From the IMG/VR virus record IMGVR_UViG_3300043469_000998, positions 1 to 23,459 of that record: a stretch of 23,459 nt of DNA, one strand, 5' to 3'. Numbering within the stretch: the first letter of the stretch is position 1; each line of letters begins with the position of its first letter. This stretch comes from a virus. Positions 1 through 5,930 of this stretch are shown here, one piece after another. Made by a program: the position numbers and the translations under genes. The notes beneath the pieces were generated by a model. That model saw only the letters and a list, made by a program, of their open reading frames with translations. It made no database searches and was not told the origin of the DNA.

Positions 1-29
1 GAGATGTCGCCCCTGATTATCTGGTTCAT
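1..29 (-). CDS. Start of a leftward gene, cut by the window edge
   Basis: An ATG on the minus strand at 29-27 opens a frame reading MNQIIRGDI and runs off the left edge. A strong Shine-Dalgarno AGGAG (complement of 36-40) lies six bases upstream. A sigma70-like leftward promoter (108 to 79) and two operator-like palindromes lie just before it. The divergent arrangement with the rightward Cro-sized helix-turn-helix gene at 283 is that of a phage lysis/lysogeny switch, so this could be the partner regulator. With nine residues visible, its function cannot be read from the sequence. Only the start signals are supported. Confidence 0.5.
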
Positions 30-63
30 CGTCGTCTCCTAGTGTTGTGATCTGCGTCAGATC

Positions 64-80
64 GTTGTGAACATCGCAAC
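64..80. promoter_or_regulatory. 17-bp operator-like inverted repeat, site 1
   Basis: GTTGTGAACATCGCAAC is a near-perfect inverted repeat with half-sites GTTGYGA and TCRCAAC around three central bases. It overlaps the -10 and start region of the leftward promoter. A single half-site TGTTGTGA, preceded by the same TAG, lies at 40-50. It belongs to a family of nine such sites in the window. Confidence 0.7.
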
Positions 81-108
81 ACTACAGGCGGCGTTGCGAT
101 CATGTCAA
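79..108 (-). promoter_or_regulatory. Leftward sigma70-like promoter of the switch region
   Basis: On the minus strand TTGACA (complement of 103-108) is followed after 18 bases by TAGTGT (complement of 79-84). The -35 lies inside one 17-bp inverted repeat (93-109) and the -10 overlaps the edge of another (64-80). Bound protein would block it. Transcription would start near base 72 and reach the ATG at 29. The same -35/-10 pair with an 18-base spacer recurs at 13386-13357. Confidence 0.6.
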
Positions 109-109
109 C
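93..109. promoter_or_regulatory. 17-bp operator-like inverted repeat, site 2
   Basis: GTTGCGATCATGTCAAC keeps the outer GTTG/CAAC and the 17-bp length of the family and covers the -35 of the leftward promoter. Its centre lies 29 bp from the centre of site 1, about three helical turns, which would suit cooperative binding of two dimers on one face of the DNA. Confidence 0.6.
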
Positions 110-235
110 ACCAGAATTTCAGGATTTCAGGGGATGACGGCGATGACCGGCGCGGCGGTTTCCAGCAACACTTCGGACGCCTCTCCGGTCGCGCGCTGGA
201 TCGTGGCCTCGCCTGTTTTCCTCGCGCGTGGCCTG

Positions 236-264
236 TTGACGTTGCTGGTATCACAACGTAGTGT
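236..264 (+). promoter_or_regulatory. Rightward early promoter
   Basis: TTGACG at 236-241 and TAGTGT at 259-264 are separated by the optimal 17 bases. The spacer is almost exactly filled by operator-like repeat 241-257. Predicted transcription starts near 271, shortly before the helix-turn-helix gene at 283, and would run through the whole replication operon. Confidence 0.65.
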
Positions 265-279
265 TGCGGAAAGTGCATC
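241..279. promoter_or_regulatory. Operator-like repeats, site 3 and a weaker neighbour
   Basis: GTTGCTGGTATCACAAC (241-257) sits between the -35 and -10 of the rightward promoter. Its reverse complement recurs with one mismatch at 14727-14743. A degenerate second copy, GTTGC-N7-GCATC (263-279), overlaps the -10 and the transcription start. Together they could shut the promoter off. Confidence 0.65.
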
Positions 280-282
280 ACT

Positions 283-525
283 ATGGAGTGTGACGTGAGC
301 GAGATCGTTGAAAAGCAAACCCCGTGGCGGGTTGTGTTCAGGAAGTTCGGCATGACGCAGGCCGAACTGGCGCGCGAGATCGGGGTGGACAGGTCGAAGA
401 TCAGCTTGGCGCTGTCGAATGAAGAAGGGCTGATCAACGCGCGGGATCAACTGAAGCTGATGAAGGCCGCGCGTCGGGCAGGCATCCCGCTGAAGGCTGC
501 TGATCTGCTGCCGGTTATGAAGTGA
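283..525 (+). CDS. Small helix-turn-helix DNA-binding protein, Cro/XRE-like
   Basis: This 80-residue protein carries a compact helix-turn-helix: MTQAELAREIGVDRSKISLAL at about residues 23-43 has the XRE/lambda-repressor pattern (Q-x-x-L-A-x-x-x-G-V-x-x-S-x-I-S). There is room for little else, so it is Cro-sized. ATG at 283 has GGAAAG nine bases upstream. An in-frame GTG at 295 with GGAG in front is a real alternative start. It is the first gene after the rightward promoter, whose spacer holds an operator-like repeat, so it is the best candidate in the window to bind the 17-bp repeats and control its own expression. The leftward gene at the window edge is the other candidate. The helix-turn-helix call is firm; the target is inference. 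Confidence 0.8.
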   Translation: MECDVSEIVEKQTPWRVVFRKFGMTQAELAREIGVDRSKISLALSNEEGLINARDQLKLMKAARRAGIPLKAADLLPVMK

Positions 526-734
526 TGCGCTGGTCGTATGGGATCGTTGCGGCTGATTATCGAACGATGGTCCGGATCGTTGTGGTGCCGCCTACTCGCC
601 TCGAAGTGATCAAGGCTCGGCTGAAGCGCGTTGGATCGGCGGCGGGATATGCGGTCGTGCAAGCCGTGCTGTTGGGTATCGGAATGGGCGCGTTCACCTT
701 CACGCTGCTGTCGCTGGGGCGGGTGTTCCAGTGA
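525..734 (+). CDS. Small single-pass membrane protein, unknown
   Basis: The 69-residue product starts at an ATG overlapping the upstream stop (TGATG). An internal ATG at 567 is an alternative start. A basic stretch (KARLKRVG) precedes one hydrophobic segment, about residues 43-66, rich in Val, Leu, Gly and Phe. This predicts a single membrane helix with the basic side in the cytoplasm. It ends with a GTGA overlap onto the next gene, so it is translated as part of the operon. I do not recognise a family. Small membrane proteins in this position of phage genomes can act in superinfection exclusion or host take-over, but nothing here proves it. Confidence 0.6.
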   Translation: MRWSYGIVAADYRTMVRIVVVPPTRLEVIKARLKRVGSAAGYAVVQAVLLGIGMGAFTFTLLSLGRVFQ

Positions 735-946
735 CCGAAGCCCGCCCGCCCCTCACGCTAGAACAGCAAGCCGACATGATCGGATACCTGATCAGGCGCG
801 CGACGATGAAAGATGGCCGTCCTGCGGGCAAAGCGTGGATGCTGCTGACAGCCGAAGAAATGGAAGACCTGCACGGCATCGCGCAACGGCTGCGGCGGAT
901 CGCTCCGCATGAGGCTGCGATCAAACGGATGGTGGTGGGGAAATGA
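731..946 (+). CDS. Small hypothetical protein
   Basis: A 71-residue, mostly helical, charged protein with a likely GTG start that overlaps the previous stop (GTGA). It contains LTLEQQADMIGYLIRRA and EEMEDLHGIAQRLRRIA, both amphipathic, with no Cys, no membrane segment and no motif I can name. It ends in an ATGATG overlap with the methyltransferase gene. Codon use matches its neighbours, which supports a real gene. Function unknown; position suggests an early regulatory or accessory role. Confidence 0.6.
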   Translation: MTEARPPLTLEQQADMIGYLIRRATMKDGRPAGKAWMLLTAEEMEDLHGIAQRLRRIAPHEAAIKRMVVGK

Positions 947-1767
947 TGAACCTGATGCTAGGCGATTGCCTGGAACGCATGGCGGAAATCGCAACAGGGT
1001 CGGTCGATCTTACGGTAACATCACCGCCATACGATAGCCTTCGAACATACAATGATACGCTTCACGACTGGACCGAAGGGAAATGGCAAGCAGTCCTGAG
1101 TGAAGTTTTCCGAGTGACAAAAGACGGCGGCGCGGCGGTATGGATTGTTGCTGATGCCACGGTCAAAGGATCGGAAACTGGGACCAGCTTCCGACAAGCC
1201 CTGTTCGCAATTGAGTGCGGGTTCAAGCTGCACGACACGATGATCTGGTGCAAAGACACGACACCTTTTCACATGAGCAACAGGTATTATCAGGCTTTTG
1301 AATATATGTTTGTGTTTACCAAGGGGCCTCCGAAAACATTTAACCAGATTTGCGACAAGAAAAATAAATACGCCGGTTCTAGTGTTCACGGCACGTTGCG
1401 AAAAGAAGATGGGAGCGTGAAGCTGCATTCATCGACGCAGCGCGGTGAAGCAAAAAAGATAAAAGACTTCGGGAGCCGCCTAAACTATTGGCTTCAGCCA
1501 ACCGAAAAGAATTCCAAAGCGAACGGTCATCCAGCCGTTTTCCCTGTCGCGCTGGCGCAAGATCACGTCATATCTTGGAGCAATCCAGGCGATACCGTTT
1601 TGGACCCCTTTCTTGGATCAGGCACGACCGGCGTTGCCTGCGTGAACACGGGCCGGAACTTCATCGGCATCGAACGCGACCCCGACTATTTCAAGATCGC
1701 CCAGGATCGTATTTCGCAGGCCCAGACTGTTGCGAATAACGCAACGGGCGGCGATCTTTTCGCATGA
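943..1767 (+). CDS. DNA methyltransferase, N6-adenine/N4-cytosine beta class
   Basis: The 274-residue protein has the beta-class order of the N6_N4_Mtase family: catalytic motif IV TSPPY at residues 26-30 near the N terminus and the S-adenosylmethionine-binding motif DPFLGSGTTG at about 221-230 near the C terminus. Between them lies a target-recognition region of about 100 residues rich in Lys and Ser, locally less G+C-rich than its surroundings. No partner endonuclease is nearby, so it is an orphan phage methylase, probably protecting phage DNA from host restriction or altering promoter methylation. ATG 943 or the adjacent ATG 946 can start it. Its 3' end contains a 17-bp operator-like palindrome and overlaps the helicase start (ATGA). 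The recognition sequence cannot be deduced. Confidence 0.9.
   Translation: MMNLMLGDCLERMAEIATGSVDLTVTSPPYDSLRTYNDTLHDWTEGKWQAVLSEVFRVTKDGGAAVWIVADATVKGSETGTSFRQALFAIECGFKLHDTMIWCKDTTPFHMSNRYYQAFEYMFVFTKGPPKTFNQICDKKNKYAGSSVHGTLRKEDGSVKLHSSTQRGEAKKIKDFGSRLNYWLQPTEKNSKANGHPAVFPVALAQDHVISWSNPGDTVLDPFLGSGTTGVACVNTGRNFIGIERDPDYFKIAQDRISQAQTVANNATGGDLFA
1729..1745. promoter_or_regulatory. 17-bp operator-like repeat inside methyltransferase gene, site 4
   Basis: GTTGCGAATAACGCAAC is an almost perfect palindrome lying in the coding sequence 19 bases before the downstream helicase start. No promoter is visible, so bound protein would act, if at all, as a transcription roadblock or structural site. 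The same palindrome with one changed base occurs at 5886-5902. Confidence 0.55.
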
Positions 1768-3182
1768 GGTCAATCGTGATCACCCTCCGCGATTATCAGG
1801 AAGACGCCCGTGTGAACCTGCGGGTGGCGCTGCGGGGATCGTCGGCTGTGCTGCTGGTGCTGGCGACCGGGGCAGGCAAGACCGTGCTAGCGGCGGCGCT
1901 GATCGATATTCTGTTCAAGGCAAAGAAACGGGTGATCTTCGCCTGTCATCGCAAGGAACTGCTGAAACAGACCGCCAAGACATTCGACGGGTTTGGCATC
2001 CCGTATTCATACATCGCGGCGGGGCATCACTATAATCCGTATCATCGGGTCTATATCGCATCCATCGCAACCCTGAAAAACCGCCTCGACAAAATCCCGG
2101 CTGATTACATCTTCGTGGATGAGGCGCATTTGTCGATGGCGGCGGGCTGGAACGCTGTCGTGTCGCACTATCGCGGCAAGGGCGCGAAGATCATCGGCCT
2201 GACGGCAACACCTGAACGCCTCGACGGCAAGCCCCTGAAGGACAATTTCGACACGATGGTAGCGGGGCCGACCGTTGCTGAGATGATCGAACGCGGCAAC
2301 CTGTCCAGATACAAGGCGTTCGCTCCTGCCGGGATCGACACATCGGGCCTGCATATGCGCGGCGGCGACTTCGTGCAGTCCGAGATCGATGCGCTGATGC
2401 AGGGGAAAGCCGTGGTCGCAAACGCGGTGAAGCACTGGCGCAAGATGGCCAATGACAAGCTGACCATCGCGTTCTGTGTGTCTGTTCAGCGCGCCGAAGA
2501 ACTGGCCGAAGAATTCAGGGCGAACGGGATCGAAGCCGCTGCGATTAGTGGCGACACTCCGCTTGATGTGCGGAACCGCGCGTTCATGGATTTCGCAGAT
2601 CGAAAGCTGAAGGTGATCACGTCTGTGAACCTGTTCAGCGAAGGGTTCGATCTGGCGGCGCAAGTCGGTCGTGACATTACCGTGGAAGCCGTGCTGCTGC
2701 ATCGCCCGACACAATCTCTGGCCATGCACCTGCAACAGTTGGGGCGCGCGCTGCGGAAGAAGCCCTATCCGGCGATCATCCTTGATCTGGTCGGTAACAT
2801 CCAGCGCCTCGGCCTGCCTGACGATGATCGGGATTGGTCGCTGGAAGGCCGGAAAAAAGCGAAGCGCGAAGTCGCGGCTGTGACCTGTGACGAATGCTTC
2901 GCGACGCATCCGCCTGCGCCTGTCTGCCCTGAATGCGGATACCAGTATCCGGCAAAGGAAGCGGTCGCTGGCGGGCGGAAGATCGAAGAGATCGAACACG
3001 ATCTGGAAGAGATCGACATCGAAGCCGTGCGGCGGTCGCGGCAGATCGAACAGGCGAAGGTGAAAACGCTGGAAGACCTGGTGGCGCTGGCAACGGCGCG
3101 CGGATACCGGTCGCCTGAGAAGTGGGCAAGTCACATATGGTCCGCCAGGATGGCCAAGGAAGGGATGCGGCAGTATGGCTAA
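1764..3182 (+). CDS. DEAD/DEAH-box helicase, superfamily 2
   Basis: The 472-residue protein carries the SF2 motifs in order: Walker A LATGAGKT (33-40), DEAH box VDEAH (about 118-122), motif III LTATPERLD (about 145), and motif VI QQLGRALRKK (about 322-331). A C-terminal zinc ribbon follows, with CDEC and CPEC near 373-390, then a Glu-rich helical tail. It resembles the SSL2/RadD-type helicases common in phage replication modules, which unwind DNA using ATP. It would act with the SSB-like protein, nucleases and primase downstream. Translation is coupled to the methyltransferase by an ATGA overlap and to the winged-helix gene by an 8-base overlap. All catalytic motifs look intact. Confidence 0.92.
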   Translation: MRSIVITLRDYQEDARVNLRVALRGSSAVLLVLATGAGKTVLAAALIDILFKAKKRVIFACHRKELLKQTAKTFDGFGIPYSYIAAGHHYNPYHRVYIASIATLKNRLDKIPADYIFVDEAHLSMAAGWNAVVSHYRGKGAKIIGLTATPERLDGKPLKDNFDTMVAGPTVAEMIERGNLSRYKAFAPAGIDTSGLHMRGGDFVQSEIDALMQGKAVVANAVKHWRKMANDKLTIAFCVSVQRAEELAEEFRANGIEAAAISGDTPLDVRNRAFMDFADRKLKVITSVNLFSEGFDLAAQVGRDITVEAVLLHRPTQSLAMHLQQLGRALRKKPYPAIILDLVGNIQRLGLPDDDRDWSLEGRKKAKREVAAVTCDECFATHPPAPVCPECGYQYPAKEAVAGGRKIEEIEHDLEEIDIEAVRRSRQIEQAKVKTLEDLVALATARGYRSPEKWASHIWSARMAKEGMRQYG

Positions 3183-3546
3183 ACAGGTTCCCATCGAAGA
3201 GATTTACCGACCGATCCCTTGCCCGTGCTGCACTCAGCCGGTGAGCGTTCCCGCGCTGAACGTGGTGATCGATCACTTCAAGGTGACGCCTCTGGAAGCG
3301 CGCATCCTCGGCGCGGTGTGGAAGGGCAAGGGTCATCCGGTCCAGACTGAACGCATCTTCGACGCGATGTATGTGGACGATCCTGACGGCGGTCCTACTC
3401 CGACGAAGATGTATCTCGCGTTCAAGGTGGCGCTGTGCCACCTGCGGGAAAAGCTGGCCGGTTCTGGGATCGGGATTGAGAATGTAGGGTATCGGCAGGG
3501 CTACAGGCTGGTGCTGGGACAGAAATCAGAAGCGAAAGGAAACTGA
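3175..3546 (+). CDS. Winged-helix DNA-binding protein with N-terminal Cys pairs
   Basis: This 123-residue protein starts with IPCPCCTQPVSVP, a Cys-rich N terminus that may bind zinc, although only three Cys are close together. Residues about 38-115 read like an OmpR/PhoB-type winged helix: LTPLEARILGAVW-like text, a recognition-helix region, then GIGIENVGYRQGYRLVL, the typical wing (I-x-N-V-x-x-x-G-Y-R-L). It has no receiver domain. Similar stand-alone winged-helix proteins occur in replication regions of alphaproteobacterial phages. It may regulate transcription or recognise an origin. It overlaps the helicase gene and is one base from the SSB-like gene. Confidence 0.75.
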   Translation: MAKQVPIEEIYRPIPCPCCTQPVSVPALNVVIDHFKVTPLEARILGAVWKGKGHPVQTERIFDAMYVDDPDGGPTPTKMYLAFKVALCHLREKLAGSGIGIENVGYRQGYRLVLGQKSEAKGN

Positions 3547-3547
3547 A

Positions 3548-3838
3548 ATGGTAAAACGGCTGACTGCGAAGATTGGCGAGTATGAAAAGGACGGCCAGAC
3601 CAAGGGGCGATACGTCGAAGTCGGCGTGATCCTGTCCAGCGACAAGGGTGAATATATCCTGATGGACCCCACGGTGAACCTTGCCGGGGTGCTGACGCTG
3701 CAAAACATGCTGAACCACAAGGCGGGCCGGAAGCTGTCGGATCGCGTGATGGTGTCGATTTTTTCTGAAGATCGCGGCAACGGTGGCGGCGGGCAGGGCG
3801 GCGGCGCTGGGCCTGAAGACGACAGCATCCTGTTCTGA
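3548..3838 (+). CDS. Probable phage single-stranded DNA-binding protein
   Basis: The 96-residue protein has a beta-rich core (residues 1-73), a Gly-rich linker (GNGGGGQGGGAG) and an acidic C-terminal tip, EDDSILF. Core, flexible linker and acidic tip ending in Phe are the hallmark of bacterial SSB proteins (DDDIPF in E. coli), where the tip recruits helicases, primase and exonucleases. Here it sits between a helicase and an exonuclease, exactly where such a hub fits. The core lacks clear similarity to classical SSB that I can see, so the call rests on tail architecture and context. Its stop overlaps the next start by one base (TGATG). Confidence 0.6.
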   Translation: MVKRLTAKIGEYEKDGQTKGRYVEVGVILSSDKGEYILMDPTVNLAGVLTLQNMLNHKAGRKLSDRVMVSIFSEDRGNGGGGQGGGAGPEDDSILF

Positions 3839-4551
3839 TGGGGTCGAACATGATCCGCGTCATCGACTACGAAACGACAGGAACGAACGAAGAGGATGAC
3901 GCTGAGATCATCGAAGCGGGAAGCTATGATCTGGTGCAGGGCGAAGACGGCGGGCCGTGGCGCGTGACGCGCCCGGTTCGCTGGCTGGTGAAGCCGTCGA
4001 AGCCGATCCCGCCCCAGGCGCGCGCGGTGCATCACATATCCGATGCGGACGTGGCCGATGCTCCGGTGCTGCGCGATGTGGTCGATGACTTCTTGGACGG
4101 TGCCGACATCTGCGCGGCGCATAACGCGAAGTTCGAACAACACTTCACGCCCTACAAAAACATGCGCTGGATATGCACCTACAAATGCGCGCTGGTGGTC
4201 TGGCCGGATGCGCCTGCCCACAATAACCAGGCGCTGCGCTATTGGCTCGGGCTGGATGGGGCTGAAGACTTCGACGCTGATCGGTCGATGCCTCCGCATC
4301 GCGCGCTGCCGGATGCCTATGTGACGGCGCATCTTCTGCGGCGGCTGCTGGCTGAACGGTCGGTCGATGAACTGCTGACGATCTCGCGCTATCCGGCGCT
4401 GCTGCGGAAGATGAACTTCGGCAAGCACAAGGGGATGGCGTTCGCCGATGCTCCGTCTGACTACCTGGAATGGATCAGGGATAAGTCGGACATGAACGAA
4501 GACACGAAGTTCACCGCCAAATACTGGCTTCAGAAGAGGGCGAAGGCGTGA
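3838..4551 (+). CDS. DEDDh 3'-5' exonuclease with C-terminal DUF3820-like domain
   Basis: The 237-residue protein begins with the Exo I motif IDYETTG (Asp10, Glu12 from the first ATG). It continues with HHISDADV and the Exo II region AAHNAKFE (about 93-100), and ends the nuclease fold with Exo III HRALPDAYV, whose His and Asp (near 154 and 159) complete the DEDDh set. It is related to the DnaQ/RNase T epsilon-like family. After about residue 185 the segment MNFGKHKGMAFADAPSDYLEW matches the short DUF3820-type module often fused to such exonucleases. It probably trims 3' ends during phage replication or repair. An alternative ATG at 3850 would lose four residues. It overlaps the next gene by four bases. 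Confidence 0.85.
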   Translation: MGSNMIRVIDYETTGTNEEDDAEIIEAGSYDLVQGEDGGPWRVTRPVRWLVKPSKPIPPQARAVHHISDADVADAPVLRDVVDDFLDGADICAAHNAKFEQHFTPYKNMRWICTYKCALVVWPDAPAHNNQALRYWLGLDGAEDFDADRSMPPHRALPDAYVTAHLLRRLLAERSVDELLTISRYPALLRKMNFGKHKGMAFADAPSDYLEWIRDKSDMNEDTKFTAKYWLQKRAKA

Positions 4552-4967
4552 GCGATGAAATCCCCCTGATGCGGGAATTGCAGATCGCGGCATCTGCGAT
4601 GGGCGCGCGTCTATTCCGGCAGAATGTCGGCCTGGCCTGGGTCGGGAAAGCTGAACGTGTCCAGCGGGCGCGCGCTGTCCAGGTGCGGCCTGGTGATGTG
4701 GTGATCCGCGCGGCGCGACCGTTCAAGGCCGGGATCGCGGGGATGTCGGACTTGGGCGGCTGGGTGCCGGTGACGATCACGCCCGAGATGGTGGGCAAGA
4801 CAGTGGCGGTCTATGCCCAGGTCGAAGTGAAGGACGGCGCGCGCGCGACTGAGGAACAGGCGAAGTGGATCGCGGCGGTGCAGAAGGCCGGGGGCCTGGC
4901 CGGTGTCGCGCGCAACATCTCGGACCTGGCGGGGATACTGACCGCAAGGGCTGGGTCAAAGGAATAA
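4548..4967 (+). CDS. VRR-NUC type nuclease
   Basis: The 139-residue protein fits the VRR-NUC branch of the PD-(D/E)xK nucleases: RLFRQNVGLAWVGK near the N terminus, GIAGMSDLGGWVPV with the active-site Asp (about residue 67), then YAQVEVKDGARATEEQAKW carrying the E-x-K pair, and a last region on positions resembling V.....D. Proteins of this family act as Holliday-junction or flap nucleases, and phages use them in recombination or to resolve replication intermediates. It follows the exonuclease with an ATGA-type overlap. It is the last gene before a 72-base gap holding an operator-like repeat. Confidence 0.8.
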   Translation: MSDEIPLMRELQIAASAMGARLFRQNVGLAWVGKAERVQRARAVQVRPGDVVIRAARPFKAGIAGMSDLGGWVPVTITPEMVGKTVAVYAQVEVKDGARATEEQAKWIAAVQKAGGLAGVARNISDLAGILTARAGSKE

Positions 4968-5014
4968 TTTCACGATCAGCGCGATTTATGGGGTTGCCTT
5001 TGTGCGCGTGTAGT

Positions 5015-5031
5015 GTTGTGAAAAGAGCAAC
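5015..5031. promoter_or_regulatory. 17-bp operator-like repeat before second methyltransferase, site 5
   Basis: GTTGTGAAAAGAGCAAC keeps GTTG-N9-CAAC and sits in the 72-base gap before the second methyltransferase, ending nine bases before its ATG. It is preceded by TAGTGT (5011-5016), the -10-like element found at other sites, but no convincing -35 lies 16-18 bases upstream. Binding here would overlap the ribosome-binding region and a possible weak internal promoter. Confidence 0.6.
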
Positions 5032-5039
5032 AGGGAACG

Positions 5040-5930
5040 ATGGGGAACGGGATGCTGAAGGTGCTGATTGGCGACTGCATCGAACGGATGAAAGGGATCG
5101 AAACAGGGTCTGTGAACTGCTGCGTGACATCTCCGCCATACTTTGGGCTGCGGGATTATGGAATGAACGGCCAGATCGGCCTTGAACGCCGCGCGCCTGA
5201 GTATGTTGCAAACCTTGTCTCTGTGTTCTCTGAGGTCGCGCGTGTTCTTCGTGATGATGGCGTTTTGTTTGTCAATATCGGGGATACCTATGCTGGCTTT
5301 AAGGATGGGAAATTCCCCCCGCAAAGTTCAAGTAACGGAAATCAGCGCGGTATGCCGGTCGATGGTGCGCCGCACCGCAGCAAGAAACTGCTGCAACTGG
5401 ACGGCTTCAGGAACAAGGAAGCTATGGGTATTCCGTGGCGGTTTGCTTTTGCGATGCGGGATGCTGGTTGGTATCTGCGTCAAGAAATTATCTGGGAAAA
5501 GCCGAATTGCACACCTGAGAAGGTGCGTGACCGCTTTGTAAAGTCTCATGAACACATCTTCATGTTCACTAAGCGGGATCGGTATTGGTTTGACGGTGAC
5601 GCGGTTAGAGTTTCGGCAGAAGGTGGAGGGACAAAACTGCGCGGTGACGTGTGGACCGTCCCCGTCAGTTCCTACAGTGGCGCGCACTTCGCGACATTTC
5701 CGCCCGATCTGATCGAACCCTGTATTCTTGCCGGGTGTCCAGAAGGCGGTGTGGTGCTTGATCCGTTCGGCGGTAGCGGAACCACGGCAGGGGTGGCGCT
5801 GAAGCATGGTCGCCGCGCGATCCTCTGCGAATTGAACCCTGAATTTGCGGCGATGGTTGATGATCGCGTTTTTCGTATCTCTGGCGTTGCGATTAACGCA
5901 ACGCAGCGCGATCTGTTTGGGGGCCGCTAA
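5040..5930 (+). CDS. Second DNA methyltransferase, beta class
   Basis: The 296-residue protein has TSPPYFGLRDYG (motif IV, from residue 30) near the start and the S-adenosylmethionine-binding DPFGGSGTT (about 241-249) near the end, so it is a beta-class N6_N4_Mtase. The extended TSPPYFGLRDYG form is frequent in phage adenine or N4-cytosine methylases. The internal region, about 75-200, holds its own target-recognition segment and differs from that of the first methylase, so the two probably modify different sequences. Only the motifs and the last dozen residues (NAT-x-x-DLF) are alike. ATG 5040 has AGGGAACG before it; ATG 5052 is possible. It is followed directly by the primase gene. Confidence 0.9.
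   Translation: MGNGMLKVLIGDCIERMKGIETGSVNCCVTSPPYFGLRDYGMNGQIGLERRAPEYVANLVSVFSEVARVLRDDGVLFVNIGDTYAGFKDGKFPPQSSSNGNQRGMPVDGAPHRSKKLLQLDGFRNKEAMGIPWRFAFAMRDAGWYLRQEIIWEKPNCTPEKVRDRFVKSHEHIFMFTKRDRYWFDGDAVRVSAEGGGTKLRGDVWTVPVSSYSGAHFATFPPDLIEPCILAGCPEGGVVLDPFGGSGTTAGVALKHGRRAILCELNPEFAAMVDDRVFRISGVAINATQRDLFGGR
5886..5902. promoter_or_regulatory. 17-bp operator-like repeat inside second methyltransferase gene, site 6
   Basis: GTTGCGATTAACGCAAC lies in the coding sequence 29 bases before the primase start and differs from site 4 at one central base. It has no recognisable promoter. Both methylase genes carry this element at the same place relative to their stop codons. Confidence 0.55.

Noticed and set aside
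105-450. Two minus-strand frames across the switch region
   Set aside because: They run antisense into the helix-turn-helix gene and through the promoters and operators. Neither has a start signal, and 110-235 shows nothing else I can support.
2007-3194. Minus-strand 395-codon frame opposite the helicase
   Set aside because: Antisense of intact SF2 motifs; no ribosome-binding site or motif of its own.
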